Part shown: one piece after another, positions 25,555 through 38,202 of the stretch | How positions within the stretch are numbered: the stretch's first letter is position 1 | How the letters are laid out: every line of letters begins with the position of its first letter | Translations under genes and position numbers: made by a program | Assembly (NCBI RefSeq): GCF_000335475.2 | Contig: NZ_ANAH02000071.1 | Location: 333,114 to 397,113, forward strand | Reading direction: 5' to 3' | DNA from: Cystobacter fuscus DSM 2262 | Lineage (GTDB): Bacteria > Myxococcota > Myxococcia > Myxococcales > Myxococcaceae | Length of the DNA stretch: 64,000 nucleotides | Notes under the pieces: model-generated | The model's database searches: none | What the model was told of the DNA's origin: nothing | What the model saw: only the letters and a program-made list of their open reading frames with translations

Positions 25555-26423
25555 GTACGGGCCCTCAAGGCGCTCACGATCATCCGCGTGGCGGGTGATT
25601 TGTTGAGCGTATAGAAATGGATTCCCGGCACACCCCGCGAGAGCAGTTCCATGCACTGCACCGTGGCGTGCGCCACGCCCAGTTGCACCAGGGCCTCCGG
25701 CTGGTCCTTGAGTTGTTCCAGTTGGAGCGCCAAGCGCATGGGGATGGTGGCGCCGCACAGGCGGGTGAAGCGCTGGATCTGCTCGTGGTTGGTGATGGGC
25801 ATGATGCCCGGGACGATGGGGACGTTGATGCCGACGCGGCGCGCCCGCTCGACGAAGTCGAAGTAGAAGGCGTTGTCGAAGAAGAGCTGGGTGATGACGA
25901 AGTCCAGGCCGGCGTCCACCTTGGCCTTGAGGTGCAGGAGATCCTCGTCCCGTGAGCGCGTTTCCACGTGGCCCTCCGGATAACACGCCCCACCCAGGCT
26001 GAAATCGAAGTCCTCCTCGCGGATGAAGCGCACGAGATCCGTGGCATGACGGAAGTCCGTGTTCGCGAGGGTGTCGGCAGAGGCGCCCTGGGGCACGTCG
26101 CCGCGCAGCACCAGCACGTTGTCGATCTTCGCCGCCTCGAGCCGCCGCAACAGCTCGCGCAGCTCCTCGCGCGTGTGACCCAGGCACGCGAGGTGGGCCA
26201 TGGCCTCGATGCCCGTGTCGCGCTTGATGCGCGTGACGAGATCCACCGTGCGATCGCGCGTGCTGCCTCCCGCGCCATAGGTGACGGACACGAACCCCGG
26301 CTCGAGTGGGGCCAGGTCCTCCAGGGTCTGCAGTAGGTTGGCGGTTCCCGCGTCCGTCTTCGGCGGGAAGAACTCGAAGGAGAAGCAGGGGTTGGACGGG
26401 TTCAGTCGATTGCGGATCTTCAT
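25551..26423 (-). CDS. metF: 5,10-methylenetetrahydrofolate reductase
   Basis: The 290-residue TIM-barrel flavoprotein has the family start SFEFFPPKTD (catalytic Glu17), VTYGAGGSTRDRT, HLACLGHTREEL, LRGDVP, GGACYPEGHVE and QLFFDNAFYFDF. It reduces methylene-THF to methyl-THF, the donor used by methionine synthase encoded at 32.5-36.3 kb. It is divergent from the gcvTHP operon, with about 109 bases between them, and is followed by a small membrane protein gene with a four-base overlap. The length is normal for bacterial MetF. Confidence 0.95.
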   Translation of the reverse strand: MKIRNRLNPSNPCFSFEFFPPKTDAGTANLLQTLEDLAPLEPGFVSVTYGAGGSTRDRTVDLVTRIKRDTGIEAMAHLACLGHTREELRELLRRLEAAKIDNVLVLRGDVPQGASADTLANTDFRHATDLVRFIREEDFDFSLGGACYPEGHVETRSRDEDLLHLKAKVDAGLDFVITQLFFDNAFYFDFVERARRVGINVPIVPGIMPITNHEQIQRFTRLCGATIPMRLALQLEQLKDQPEALVQLGVAHATVQCMELLSRGVPGIHFYTLNKSPATRMIVSALRART

Positions 26424-26466
26424 GACGCGAACAGTCTAGAACGTCTCCGGTGGCTTCCCGAGAACC

Positions 26467-26494
26467 TTGATTGAGGGAGGTACGCGGTTATAGT
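26467..26494 (+). promoter_or_regulatory. Promoter of the glycine cleavage operon
   Basis: TTGATT (26467-26472) and TATAGT (26489-26494) are separated by 16 bases. Transcription would start near 26501, leaving a leader of about 30 bases with AGGAG before ATG 26533. The leader is too short for a glycine riboswitch. Confidence 0.6.
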
Positions 26495-26532
26495 CCGCGC
26501 CGTTTTCACCCCCCCTCCCAGGAGAGACGAAC

Positions 26533-27615
26533 ATGACCCGGCGAACGCCGCTCAATGACGCCCACCGTGCGCTGGGCGCCCGGATGGTGGACTTCGCCGG
26601 CTGGGACATGCCGGTGCAGTACAGCTCCGTCATCGCCGAGCACGAGGCCGTGCGCAACGCGGTGGGCCTCTTCGACGTGTCGCATATGGGGGAGATCGAG
26701 TTCCGCGGCCCCGGCGCCCTGGAGACCGCCAACCGGCTCATCACCAACGACCTCTCCAAGTGCGCGGATGGCCAGGCGCTCTACGCCGGGCTGCTCAACG
26801 AGCAGGGCGGCTTCGTGGACGACGTGGTGGCCTACCGCTTCTCGCCCGAGCACATCCTCATCGTCGTCAACGCCTCCAACAAGGACAAGGACTTCGCCTG
26901 GATGCTCGCGCGCGCCGAGGGCGTCAAGCCGGTGGACCGCAGCGACGACTACGCGCAGATCGCCGTGCAGGGCCCCAAGGCCGCGGCGCTCGTGCAGCGG
27001 CTCACCCCGGTGGACCTGACGAAGATCGGCACCTACCGCTTCGCGCAAGGGCCGGTGGCGGGCATTGACTGCATCGTCTCGCGCACCGGCTACACGGGCG
27101 AGGACGGCTTCGAGCTGTACTGCGCGCCCGGTGACGCGGAGGCGCTCTGGAAGGCGCTGCTCCAGGAGGGGCAGGCCGACGGAGTGAAGCCCTGTGGCCT
27201 GGGCGCCCGCGACAGCCTGCGCACGGAGATGAAGTTCGCCCTCTACGGTAACGACATCGACGACACGCACACCGCGCTGGAGGCCGGGCTCGGGTGGATC
27301 TGCAAGCTGGACAAGGCCGGGGGCTTCATCGGCCGCGACGCGCTGGCGAAGCAGAAGGCCGAGGGCCTCGAGCGCAAGCTGGTGGGCTTCGAGGTGACCG
27401 GCTCGGGCATCCCCCGGCATGGCTACCCGCTGCTCAAGGACGGTCAGCGGGTGGGCGAGGTGACGAGCGGTACCCAGGGACCGTCGGTGAAGAAGCCCAT
27501 TGGCATGGGCTACGTCCCCGTGGAGCTGTCCACCGAGGGCTCGACCTTCGACGTGGAAATCCGGGGCCGCGCGGTTCCCGCCGTGGTGGTGAAGACCCCC
27601 TTCTGGAAGAAATAG
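26533..27615 (+). CDS. gcvT: Glycine cleavage system T protein (aminomethyltransferase)
   Basis: The 360-residue product matches GcvT throughout: AGWDMPVQYSSVIAEHEAVR near 24, GLFDVSHMGE, NASNKDKDFAW, the folate-site SRTGYTGEDGFELYC near 188, GLGARDSLRTEMKF (catalytic Asp in ARDSLR) and the C-terminal barrel with EVTSGTQGPSVKKPIGMGYV. It transfers the methylene group from aminomethyl-lipoyl GcvH to THF, releasing ammonia. First gene of gcvT-gcvH-gcvP; AGGAGA precedes the ATG. Its product methylene-THF feeds FolD and MetF, encoded on either side. Confidence 0.97.
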   Translation: MTRRTPLNDAHRALGARMVDFAGWDMPVQYSSVIAEHEAVRNAVGLFDVSHMGEIEFRGPGALETANRLITNDLSKCADGQALYAGLLNEQGGFVDDVVAYRFSPEHILIVVNASNKDKDFAWMLARAEGVKPVDRSDDYAQIAVQGPKAAALVQRLTPVDLTKIGTYRFAQGPVAGIDCIVSRTGYTGEDGFELYCAPGDAEALWKALLQEGQADGVKPCGLGARDSLRTEMKFALYGNDIDDTHTALEAGLGWICKLDKAGGFIGRDALAKQKAEGLERKLVGFEVTGSGIPRHGYPLLKDGQRVGEVTSGTQGPSVKKPIGMGYVPVELSTEGSTFDVEIRGRAVPAVVVKTPFWKK

Positions 27616-27628
27616 AGGAGCGACGCAC

Positions 27629-28018
27629 ATGGCTGGCAACATTCCCCCCGATCTCAAGTACACGCAGGAACACGAGTGGGCCCGGCAGCAGGGCTCCGTG
27701 GTGGTGGTGGGCGTCACGGACCACGCCCAGTCGTCCCTGGGTGACGTGGTCTACGTGGAGCTGCCCAAGGTGGGCGCCACCCTCACCGCCGGCAAGCAGT
27801 TCGGCGTCATCGAGTCCACCAAGGCCGTCTCCGACCTCTTCGCGCCCCTGACGGGCAAGGTCGTGAAGGTCAACGAGGCGCTGCCCGACAACCCCTCCGC
27901 CATCAACACCGACCCCTACGGGGCGGGGTGGATCCTCGAGCTCGAGCCCTCGGACAGCAGCCAACTGGCGGGACTCCTGGATGCCGCCGCGTACGGGAAC
28001 CTGGTGAAGAATTCCTGA
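27629..28018 (+). CDS. gcvH: Glycine cleavage system H protein
   Basis: The 129-residue lipoyl carrier has the diagnostic sequence GVIESTKAVSDLFAP with the lipoylated Lys65, preceded by DHAQSSLGDVVYVELP and followed by GKVVKVNEALPDNPSAIN. The end reads PYGAGWILELEPSD as usual. It shuttles the aminomethyl group between GcvP, GcvT and the lipoamide dehydrogenase. It lies 13 bases after gcvT with GAGGAG upstream. Confidence 0.97.
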   Translation: MAGNIPPDLKYTQEHEWARQQGSVVVVGVTDHAQSSLGDVVYVELPKVGATLTAGKQFGVIESTKAVSDLFAPLTGKVVKVNEALPDNPSAINTDPYGAGWILELEPSDSSQLAGLLDAAAYGNLVKNS

Positions 28019-28099
28019 TGCCTTTCGGACTGGACCGAACGAGGCCGGATGTTATCCACGGCCTCTCGGCTTCACCCGCACCGCGAGTGCTCGATACCT

Positions 28100-30997
28100 A
28101 TGTCCTTGAACTGGAAATACCAGGAGTCTTTCGCCGACCGGCACATCGGTCCGGATGAGAAGGAACTGCAGGGGATGCTGAAGACGATGGGCGTGGGCTC
28201 GCTCGACGAGCTCATCGACCAGACCGTCCCCCCAGCCATCCGCTCGAAGGAGCCCCTGTGGGTGGCCGGCGGTTGGTCCGAGACCGAGGCGCTCTCGGCG
28301 CTGGAGTCCATCGCGGCGAAGAACCAGCTCTTCCGCTCGTTCATCGGCATGGGCTACCACGACACCCAGACGCCGCTCGTCATCCTGCGCAACATCCTGC
28401 AGAACCCGGGCTGGTACACCCAGTACACGCCCTACCAGGCGGAGATCGCCCAGGGCCGGCTGGAGGCGCTGCTCAACTTCCAGACGATGGTGATGGACCT
28501 CACGGGCCTGGAGGTCGCCAACGCCTCGCTGCTCGACGAGGGCACGGCCGCCGCCGAGGCCATGGCGCTCGCCGTCGCCCAGTACAAGGGCGAGGGCAAG
28601 GGCGTCTTCTTCGTGTCCGAGGCGTGCCACCCGCAGACGCTCGACGTGGTGCGCACGCGCGCCCAGCCGCTGGGCGTGGAAATCGTCGTGGGTGATCACC
28701 GCACGGTGGACCTGTCCGCGAAGAAGTACGTGGGCGGGCTCGTGCAGTACCCGGCCACGGATGGCGTCGTGCACGACTACCGCGCCTTCGGCGAGAAGCT
28801 GCACGCGGTGGGCGGGCTCTTCATCGTCGCCACGGATCTGCTGGCGCTCACGCTGCTCACGCCCCCGGGCGAGTTCGGCGCGGACGTGGCGGTGGGCAGC
28901 GCCCAGCGCTTCGGCGTGCCCATGGGCTACGGCGGTCCGCACGCGGCCTTCTTCGCCACGAAGAACGCCTTCACCCGCATCATGCCGGGCCGCATCATCG
29001 GCGTGTCCGAGGACGCCCAGGGCCAGCGCGCCCTGCGCATGGCGCTGCAGACGCGCGAGCAGCACATCCGCCGCGAGAAGGCCACGAGCAACATCTGCAC
29101 CGCGCAGGTGCTGCTGGCCATCATGGCCGGCATGTACGCGGTGTACCACGGGCCCCGGGGCCTCAAGGCCATCGCCGAGCGCGTGCACGGCCTCACGGTG
29201 CTGCTCTCGCGCGGGCTGGCGAAGCTCGGCTACGGCGCCGCCCACGAGCACGTCTTCGACACGCTGCGCGTGGACGCGACGCCCCCGCAGGTGCGCGCCA
29301 TCCTCTCGGCCGCCGAGGCCAACCGGATGAACTTCCGCCGCATCGACGAGCGCACCATCGGCCTGAGTCTGGACGAGACCACGCGCCCCTCGGACGTGGA
29401 GGCCATCCTCTCCGTGTTCGCCGGCGGCAAGGCCCTGGGCTTCTCCCTGGACGAGCTGGGCCAGGGGCTCGACACCCCGCTGCCCGCGAGCCTGCGGCGC
29501 TCGAGCGCCTACCTCACGCACCCCGTCTTCAACAGCTACCACTCCGAGACGGAGATGCTGCGCTACATCCGCCGCCTCGAGTCGCGTGACCTGTCGCTCA
29601 CGCACTCGATGATTCCGCTCGGCTCGTGCACGATGAAGCTCAACGCCACGGCGGAGATGGTGCCGGTGACGTGGCCGCAGTTCGGCAAGCTGCACCCGTT
29701 CGCGCCCAGCTCCCAGGCCTCCGGCTACCGGCTCCTGTTCGAGCAGCTCGAGGGGATGCTGGCGGCCGTGACGGGCTTCGCCGGCGTGTCGCTCCAGCCC
29801 AACGCGGGCAGCCAGGGCGAGCTCGCGGGCCTGCTCGTGGTGCGCGCCTACCAGCAGCACCGCGGCCAGGGCCACCGCGACGTGTGCCTCATCCCCTCGT
29901 CGGCGCACGGCACCAACCCGGCCTCGGCGGTGATGGCGGGCTACAAGGTCGTCGTCGTCAAGTGCGACGAGAGCGGCAACATCGACGTGGCCGACCTGCG
30001 CGCCAAGGCGGACGAGCACAAGGCGAACCTGGCTTGCTTGATGGTGACCTACCCGTCCACGCACGGCGTGTTCGAGGAGGACATCAAGGAGATCTGCGCC
30101 GTGGTGCACGAGCGCGGCGGGCAGGTGTACATGGACGGGGCGAACCTCAACGCCCAGGTGGGGCTGACGAAGCCGGCGGAGATCGGCGCGGACGTCTGCC
30201 ACATCAACCTGCACAAGACGTTCTGCATCCCCCACGGCGGTGGCGGCCCCGGCATGGGTCCCATCTGCGTGGCGAGCCACCTGACGCGCTTCCTGCCGGG
30301 CCACCCGGTCATCGCCACGGGCGGCAATGATGGCATCGGCGCCATCTCCGCGGCCCCGTGGGGCAGCGCGAGCATCCTCGTCATCTCGTGGATGTACATC
30401 GCGATGATGGGCGGGGACGGGCTCACCCGGGCCACCAAGACGGCCATCCTCAACGCCAACTACATCGCCGAGCGGTTGCAGCCTCACTACCCGGTGCTCT
30501 ACCGCGGCAAGCGCGGCCGCGTGGCGCACGAGTGCATCGTGGATCTGCGCCCGCTCAAGAAGACGTCGGGTGTCGAGGTGGAGGACGTGGCCAAGCGGCT
30601 CATGGACTACGGCTTCCACGCGCCCACGGTGTCCTTCCCGGTGTCGGGCACGTTGATGATCGAGCCCACCGAGAGCGAGTCCCAGGCGGAGTTGGATCGG
30701 CTGTGTGACGCGCTCATCGCCATCCGGGAGGAGATCCGCGAGATCGAGGACGGCCGGATGCCCCGGGACAACAACGTGCTGAAGAACGCGCCGCACACCG
30801 CCCGCGTCATCACCGCGCCCGAGTGGAACCGTCCCTACTCGCGCGAGAAGGCGGCCTTCCCGGCGCCGTGGGTGAAGGATCACAAGTTCTGGCCCTCGGT
30901 GGGTCGGCTCAACAACGTGCTCGGCGACCGCAAGCTCGTGTGCTCGTGCCCCCCCATCGAGGACTACCTGCCGCCCGAGCCGTCCAAGGCGGCGTAG
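28100..30997 (+). CDS. gcvP: Glycine dehydrogenase (decarboxylating), single-chain P protein
   Basis: The 965-residue enzyme is the fused P1/P2 form. It starts [20 protein letters not shown] and contains [20 protein letters not shown] and [16 protein letters not shown]. In the second half it has [26 protein letters not shown], the PLP lysine in [19 protein letters not shown] and the closing [16 protein letters not shown]. It decarboxylates glycine and loads GcvH. ATG 28100 starts at the family N-terminus; no good ribosome binding site is seen and 81 bases separate it from gcvH. The next gene converges after only 19 bases. Confidence 0.97.
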   Translation: MSLNWKYQESFADRHIGPDEKELQGMLKTMGVGSLDELIDQTVPPAIRSKEPLWVAGGWSETEALSALESIAAKNQLFRSFIGMGYHDTQTPLVILRNILQNPGWYTQYTPYQAEIAQGRLEALLNFQTMVMDLTGLEVANASLLDEGTAAAEAMALAVAQYKGEGKGVFFVSEACHPQTLDVVRTRAQPLGVEIVVGDHRTVDLSAKKYVGGLVQYPATDGVVHDYRAFGEKLHAVGGLFIVATDLLALTLLTPPGEFGADVAVGSAQRFGVPMGYGGPHAAFFATKNAFTRIMPGRIIGVSEDAQGQRALRMALQTREQHIRREKATSNICTAQVLLAIMAGMYAVYHGPRGLKAIAERVHGLTVLLSRGLAKLGYGAAHEHVFDTLRVDATPPQVRAILSAAEANRMNFRRIDERTIGLSLDETTRPSDVEAILSVFAGGKALGFSLDELGQGLDTPLPASLRRSSAYLTHPVFNSYHSETEMLRYIRRLESRDLSLTHSMIPLGSCTMKLNATAEMVPVTWPQFGKLHPFAPSSQASGYRLLFEQLEGMLAAVTGFAGVSLQPNAGSQGELAGLLVVRAYQQHRGQGHRDVCLIPSSAHGTNPASAVMAGYKVVVVKCDESGNIDVADLRAKADEHKANLACLMVTYPSTHGVFEEDIKEICAVVHERGGQVYMDGANLNAQVGLTKPAEIGADVCHINLHKTFCIPHGGGGPGMGPICVASHLTRFLPGHPVIATGGNDGIGAISAAPWGSASILVISWMYIAMMGGDGLTRATKTAILNANYIAERLQPHYPVLYRGKRGRVAHECIVDLRPLKKTSGVEVEDVAKRLMDYGFHAPTVSFPVSGTLMIEPTESESQAELDRLCDALIAIREEIREIEDGRMPRDNNVLKNAPHTARVITAPEWNRPYSREKAAFPAPWVKDHKFWPSVGRLNNVLGDRKLVCSCPPIEDYLPPEPSKAA

Positions 30998-31016
30998 TTC
31001 CGGCGAGTACGGCCGT

Positions 31017-32393
31017 TCATCCCAGGGCCTCGGGGGAACCCGGGGCCCTCTTGTTTGGGACGGCGTAGGCGGCGGGGGAGGAGGCGTCCGAGGCCGCCGG
31101 CAACATCAGGACGAAGCAGGCCCCGTTGGAGTGGTTCTCCGCGTGGAGCGTGCCCCCGACGCGCGCCACGTAGTCGCGGCACAGGGCGAGCCCCAGTCCC
31201 GTCCCTTGGCCCGGGGGCTTGGTGGTGAAGAAGGGCTCGAAGAGGCGGGGCAGCACGTCCGGAGGGATGCCCGGCCCGTTGTCCTCCACACGCAGGCACA
31301 CGCCTCCCGCCTCCCGGTGCGCGCTCACCTTGATGTGGGGACGGCGCGGGGGCCGGGCCGACTGCGCCGCGTCCGCCGCGTTGATGAGCAGGTTCACCAG
31401 CACCTGCACCATGTGCCGCTGCCCCAGCCGGACCGCCGGCAGCTCCGGGGCGAGCGCCAACGAGACCTCGCCGCCCTCGCGCAGGCGCACCGAGGCGAGC
31501 CGCTTCGCCTCCTTCAGGGCCTCCTCCAGCACACCCGGTTCCTGTTCCGTCAAGCCGTCCGCGCGCGAGAAGCCCCGCAGATCCGTGACGATCTGCTGGA
31601 TGCGCATCACTCCCTGCTTCGTCTCGTCGAGCACGTCCCGGAACTCCTCGCGCTCGATCTTCCACGTCTCGTCCGCGGTCTCCCGCTGCAGGTAGCTCAG
31701 GTTGGCCTTCACGAAGGCCAGGGGGTTGTTCACCTCGTGCGCCACGCCGGCGGCCAGTTGCCCCACCAGCACGAGCCGCTCCACCTCCGCGCGCTCGAGC
31801 GCGGCACGCGCGCGCAGGCGCTCGCTCTCCGCGAGTTGTTCGAGCGCATGGAGCCGCGCCCGGTGTGCTCCGAGCTGCGCCTCCAGCATGTGCCGGTACA
31901 TGCGCGTGCCCACGAGCGCCAGTCCCAGGAAGGTGCTGTAGCTCGTCACCTGGAGGATCACCCGCGGCAGGGGCACGTCGGCCATGGCGTTCACGATGAC
32001 GATCGCCACGAGCGACACGCTCCCGCTCAGCAGCGTCGGCAGGCGGCTGTCGGGGGTGAACACCGCCAGGATGAAGGGCAGGGCGGCGTACATGCTGAAG
32101 TAGGGACTCTCCGGGCCTCCACTCAGGAGGATGAAGCTCGTGAGGGACACGAACCCGATGACCGAGGCGATCACCCCCGCCCACTTCATCGACAGCCAGC
32201 CCGCGCCCACGCAGAGGCCCATCAGCGCGAAGAGCGTGGACCATGTGACCTGCAGGCCCACGAGCAGTCTGGGAAAGGACTGCATCACCACGCAGTGCAA
32301 CACGAGCCCGAGCGTCAGGCAGCCCGCACCAATGAAGTAGTTTCGGCGCTGCATCCGCAGCAGGGCCTTCAAACCCGAGGAGTCGGCCGTCAT
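31017..32393 (-). CDS. Membrane sensor histidine kinase
   Basis: The 458-residue protein has six hydrophobic segments between about residues 18 and 165, a coiled linker (about 168-208), a HisKA-type domain with His219 in GQLAAGVAHEVNNPLAFV, and an HATPase domain with N-box VLVNLLINAADAAQ, G1 VEDNGPGIP, the F-box LFEPFFTTKPPGQGTGLGL and a final GG motif. The AGVAHEVNNPL form is the HWE-free NtrB-like subgroup abundant in myxobacteria. No periplasmic sensing domain is large enough to name a ligand. It is convergent with gcvP and has no cognate regulator beside it. Confidence 0.9.
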   Translation of the reverse strand: MTADSSGLKALLRMQRRNYFIGAGCLTLGLVLHCVVMQSFPRLLVGLQVTWSTLFALMGLCVGAGWLSMKWAGVIASVIGFVSLTSFILLSGGPESPYFSMYAALPFILAVFTPDSRLPTLLSGSVSLVAIVIVNAMADVPLPRVILQVTSYSTFLGLALVGTRMYRHMLEAQLGAHRARLHALEQLAESERLRARAALERAEVERLVLVGQLAAGVAHEVNNPLAFVKANLSYLQRETADETWKIEREEFRDVLDETKQGVMRIQQIVTDLRGFSRADGLTEQEPGVLEEALKEAKRLASVRLREGGEVSLALAPELPAVRLGQRHMVQVLVNLLINAADAAQSARPPRRPHIKVSAHREAGGVCLRVEDNGPGIPPDVLPRLFEPFFTTKPPGQGTGLGLALCRDYVARVGGTLHAENHSNGACFVLMLPAASDASSPAAYAVPNKRAPGSPEALG

Positions 32394-32542
32394 CGCGCGC
32401 GGATGCTAACCCCCGGGGGATCCCGGTGCCGGGCGAGCCCCCCCGGCGCGCCGCTCTCCTCGCGCGTGTGTACGGAAGTCGACCTTGAGCGGGCGCCTTC
32501 GTTACGGCCCTGAACACGTGGTGGGTGTCCGGGCCGCGCGAC

Positions 32543-35233
<2,691 letters not shown>

Positions 35234-35255
35234 GGCGGTGTCCTCCTTCATTGGA

Positions 35256-36320
35256 CTAGGGGACGACGAGTGGCTCGAGACCGCTGAGCCTCATGGTGTG
35301 TGAGGGGACAATCGCGGCGCGAGGCGCGAAGGACGACATGGCGGAGGCGATGGCGGCGATGTGGTCCGGCGTCGAGCCACAACAGCCCCCCACCATGTTC
35401 ACCCAGCCCTGCTGGGCGAAGTCGCTCAGCGCCCTCGCCATGTCGGCGGGCGTCTCGTCGTAGCCGCCGAACGCATTGGGCAGGCCGGCGTTGGGGTAGC
35501 AGGTGACGTGGCACTCGGCGATCCGCGCCAGCTCTTGCATGTAGGGCCGCATGTCCTTGGCGCCGAGCGCGCAGTTGATGCCCACGCTGAAGGGCCGGGC
35601 ATGGCGGATGGAGTGGTAGAACGCGCTGATGGTCTGTCCGGACAGCGTGCGCCCGGAGGCGTCGGTGATGGTGACGGACACCATGACGGGCACGCGCGTG
35701 CCCAGCTCCTCGAAGCAGGAGTCGATGGCGAAGAGCGCGGCCTTGGCGTTGAGCGTGTCGAAGATGGTCTCCACGAGCAGCGCGTCCACTCCGGCCGACA
35801 GCAGCGCGCGCACCTGCTCCGCGTAGGCGTCCACCACCTGATCCCACGTCACCGCGCGGTAGTCGGGGCGGTTGACGTCGGGCGACATCGACAGCGTGCG
35901 GTTGAGCGGCCCGATGGCCCCGGCGACGAAGCAGCGCCGGCCCGGGGTGGCGGCCTCGGCGGCCAGCGCGGCCCGGCGGGCGCACGCCACCGCGGCCACG
36001 TTCAGCTCGGTGACGATGGAGCCCAGCTCATAGTCCGCCTGAGCGATGGACGTGCTGCTGAAGGTGTTCGTCTCCGCCATGTCGGCCCCCGCGGCGAAGT
36101 AGCGCGCGTGGATGTCCTCGATGACGTCGGGCCGCGTGAGGCACAGCAGATCGTTGTTGCCCTTGAGATCCTTGGGGTGCGCCTTGAAGCGCTCGCCGCG
36201 GAAGTCCGCCTCGGTGAGCGGATAGGTCTGGACCATGGAACCCATGGCGCCATCCAGCAGGGCGATGCGCTGGGCGAAGAGCTGCTCGAGTTCCTGGGCG
36301 GTGTGGTGGGGCCGGCTCAT
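35256..36320 (-). CDS. metH: Methionine synthase homocysteine-binding subunit (separate polypeptide)
   Basis: The 354-residue barrel is the first domain of cobalamin-dependent methionine synthase: [22 protein letters not shown] near 21, [53 protein letters not shown], and the three zinc cysteines Cys250 (GINCALG) and Cys313-Cys314 ([10 protein letters not shown]). It activates homocysteine as a zinc thiolate. The normal fused enzyme has about 1200 residues; here the chain ends after the barrel with a TAG, and the rest is encoded 22 bases downstream. Its ATG overlaps the stop of the ArsR-methyltransferase gene (ATGA), which explains the lack of its own ribosome binding site. Confidence 0.93.
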   Translation of the reverse strand: MSRPHHTAQELEQLFAQRIALLDGAMGSMVQTYPLTEADFRGERFKAHPKDLKGNNDLLCLTRPDVIEDIHARYFAAGADMAETNTFSSTSIAQADYELGSIVTELNVAAVACARRAALAAEAATPGRRCFVAGAIGPLNRTLSMSPDVNRPDYRAVTWDQVVDAYAEQVRALLSAGVDALLVETIFDTLNAKAALFAIDSCFEELGTRVPVMVSVTITDASGRTLSGQTISAFYHSIRHARPFSVGINCALGAKDMRPYMQELARIAECHVTCYPNAGLPNAFGGYDETPADMARALSDFAQQGWVNMVGGCCGSTPDHIAAIASAMSSFAPRAAIVPSHTMRLSGLEPLVVP

Positions 36321-37273
36321 GGGGCTCTGGGGGCGAGGGAAGAGGGACGGGAGGGGGAGGGGAGCGGCAGGGCCGGCGCCAGGGGGCGCGTGCCCGTGAG
36401 GAGGAAGGCCTTGAACGGAGACGCGGCGTCGCGCGGCGCGGCCACCAGCGTGGGCGTCTCGAGCCCCGCCGCGCGCATCGCGTTCTGGAGCGCCGCGGGC
36501 TCGAAGCCCAGGTGCTGGTGGCCCAGGCGCGAGCGCACCCACTGCTCGTCATGCGGCATCAACTCGAGCACCACCATGCGCCCACCGGGCCGCAGCAGCC
36601 GCGCCCCCTCGGCGAGCACGCGCTCACTCGAGTTCACGTGATGCAGGCTCTGCGAGAGCACCACCAGATCCTGCGCCCCGCTCTCGAGCGGCAGCGCCTT
36701 GAGGTCGGCCTCGAGGAAGGTGATGTTGCGCAGCCCCAGGCGCCCGGCCTCGGCGCGGGCCTTGTCCAGCGCGACCGGGTTGTGGTCGATGGCCGTGACG
36801 TGCCGCGCCCAGCGCGCCAGCTCCACCGTGAGCACGCCCGTGCCACAGCCGAAGTCCACCACGTCCAGGGGTGGCAGCAGGCTGGCCAGCGCCGAGGCCC
36901 ACAGCCGCCAGGACTGCCCCGGCTCGAGCAGCTTCTCGTTGAGCGTGAGCGCGTCTTCCCGGCGCTGCAGCAGCTCCGTCAGCCGGGCCAGGTCGCCATG
37001 CTCGTCGGGCGCGTCCTTGGCCAGGCGGATGAGCGGCCACAGCGGTGCCTTCTCGTCCACCATCAGCGAGTAGTAGGTGAACCCACCCTGGCGCTCCTCC
37101 CGGATGAGCTCCAGCGCCTTGAGCTTCGTCAGATGGTGCGACACCGACGACTGCGCCACTCCCACCAGCGACACCACCTCGGACACGTTGAGGCGGGCCT
37201 CGCCCACGAGCCGCAGGATGCGCAGCCGCGTCGGGTCTCCCAAGGCCTTGAAGGTTTCAGTCAGTTCGAGCAT
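36317..37273 (-). CDS. ArsR-family regulator fused to a SAM-dependent methyltransferase domain, leading the methionine synthase operon
   Basis: The 318-residue protein has an N-terminal winged helix of ArsR type (TFKALGDPTRLRILRLV, then VAQSSVSHHLTKLKALELI as recognition helix, about 1-75), a linker, and a class I methyltransferase domain (VDFGCGTGVLTVELARWA near 139, ITFLEADLKALPLE, VVLSQSLHHV, GGRMVVLELMPHDE). ArsR-methyltransferase fusions beside metF or metH are known in Proteobacteria and are related to the SahR-type regulators of methionine metabolism, which sense S-adenosylhomocysteine; whether this one does is inference. ATG 37273 lies right behind a palindromic site covering the predicted -10 box, so autorepression is likely. 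Transcription continues into both methionine synthase genes. Confidence 0.88.
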   Translation of the reverse strand: MLELTETFKALGDPTRLRILRLVGEARLNVSEVVSLVGVAQSSVSHHLTKLKALELIREERQGGFTYYSLMVDEKAPLWPLIRLAKDAPDEHGDLARLTELLQRREDALTLNEKLLEPGQSWRLWASALASLLPPLDVVDFGCGTGVLTVELARWARHVTAIDHNPVALDKARAEAGRLGLRNITFLEADLKALPLESGAQDLVVLSQSLHHVNSSERVLAEGARLLRPGGRMVVLELMPHDEQWVRSRLGHQHLGFEPAALQNAMRAAGLETPTLVAAPRDAASPFKAFLLTGTRPLAPALPLPSPSRPSSLAPRAP

Positions 37274-37284
37274 CTCGACGTATG

Positions 37285-37315
37285 TCGATATATCGATGCC
37301 AATGTCCCATAGCAA
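37285..37315 (-). promoter_or_regulatory. Promoter with overlapping operator palindrome TCGATATATCGA for the ArsR-metH operon
   Basis: TTGCTA (37315-37310) and TATATC (37292-37287) form a minus-strand promoter with 17-base spacing. The -10 box lies inside the perfect 12-base palindrome TCGATATATCGA (37285-37296). A third TCGA at 37275-37278 adds a possible half-site. An ArsR dimer bound here would block RNA polymerase. The AT-rich palindrome stands out in this genome. Confidence 0.65.
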
Positions 37316-37382
37316 GGCCCGAGCCGTTTTCCGGGTTATACCGTCAAGGCGCGAGCTCGCTCGCCCGCGAGGGAGGGGCCTC

Positions 37383-38192
37383 ATGGACATGCCGCTGGTG
37401 ACGAAGGGGGACCCGGGGCATCCGGCCATCCTGTTCCTGCATGGGGCCGGCGTCAGTGGCTGGATGTGGGAGCCCCAGATGGAGCCGCTCTCGAGTCGCT
37501 ACCACTGCCTCGCGGTGGACCTGCCGGGATTTGGCAAGAACACGGCCGCGCCCTGGGGGTCCCTGGCCCATACGGCCGAGCAGCTCGCCCGGCTCGTCGC
37601 CACCCGGACGCGGACGGGCTCCGCCCATGTCGTGGGCCTGTCCCTGGGGGGACACCTCGCCCTGCGGCTGCTGGCCGATCATCCGCGGGTCTGCGGCGAC
37701 GTCATCGTCAGCGGGGTCACCACCCAGCCCTTCTCCTCGCCTCGGGCGATGCGGCTGATGTACGCGGCCCTGATGCGCCTGAGCACGACGAAGGTGGTGC
37801 TCCAGATGAGCGCGCGGGCGATGAAGATCCCCGCCGCCTACATGGAGCGCTTCCTCGAGGACATGCGCACCTCGTCGACCGTGGTGATGAAGGCGGTGTT
37901 CGAGGAGCTGCTGGGCTCGCGGCTTCCCGATGCGCTGGGGGCGGCTTCCGGTTTCGACGGTGCCGCCCATCGGGTGCTCGCCGTCGCGGGCTCGCGGGAG
38001 CATCCGAAGATTCGCGCCGAGCTGCCGGACTACACCCGGCTGATCTCCGGCGCATGGGCCGCCCGTGTACCGGACGCGGGCCACACCTGGAACGTGGAGC
38101 ACCCGGAGCTGTTCACGCGGATGATCGACGACTGGTTCGGCGGGCACCAGTTGACCCCGGGCCTCGTCCGTGTGGAGGGGAGCGCGGCGTAG
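37383..38192 (+). CDS. Alpha/beta hydrolase
   Basis: The 269-residue protein has the fold landmarks ILFLHGAGVSGWMWEPQM near 16, CLAVDLPGFGKN near 42, the nucleophile elbow VVGLSLGGHLALRL near 82 (Ser), and the catalytic His in PDAGHTWNVEHPELF near 240. The order and spacing fit carboxylesterase or lactonase-like members. ATG 37383 has GGGAGGGG upstream. It is divergent from the ArsR-metH operon, so the palindrome at 37285-37296 may also affect it. The substrate cannot be named. Confidence 0.82.
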   Translation: MDMPLVTKGDPGHPAILFLHGAGVSGWMWEPQMEPLSSRYHCLAVDLPGFGKNTAAPWGSLAHTAEQLARLVATRTRTGSAHVVGLSLGGHLALRLLADHPRVCGDVIVSGVTTQPFSSPRAMRLMYAALMRLSTTKVVLQMSARAMKIPAAYMERFLEDMRTSSTVVMKAVFEELLGSRLPDALGAASGFDGAAHRVLAVAGSREHPKIRAELPDYTRLISGAWAARVPDAGHTWNVEHPELFTRMIDDWFGGHQLTPGLVRVEGSAA

Positions 38193-38202
38193 CGCTCCCC
38201 GG

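Noticed and set aside
26424..26532. Glycine riboswitch before gcvT
   Set aside because: The promoter at 26467-26494 leaves a leader of about 30 bases, too short for the aptamer, and no glycine-aptamer core motifs are seen.
28052..30883. 943-codon minus-strand frame across gcvP
   Set aside because: An antisense shadow of gcvP; the composition is His/Arg/Val-rich with no motifs.
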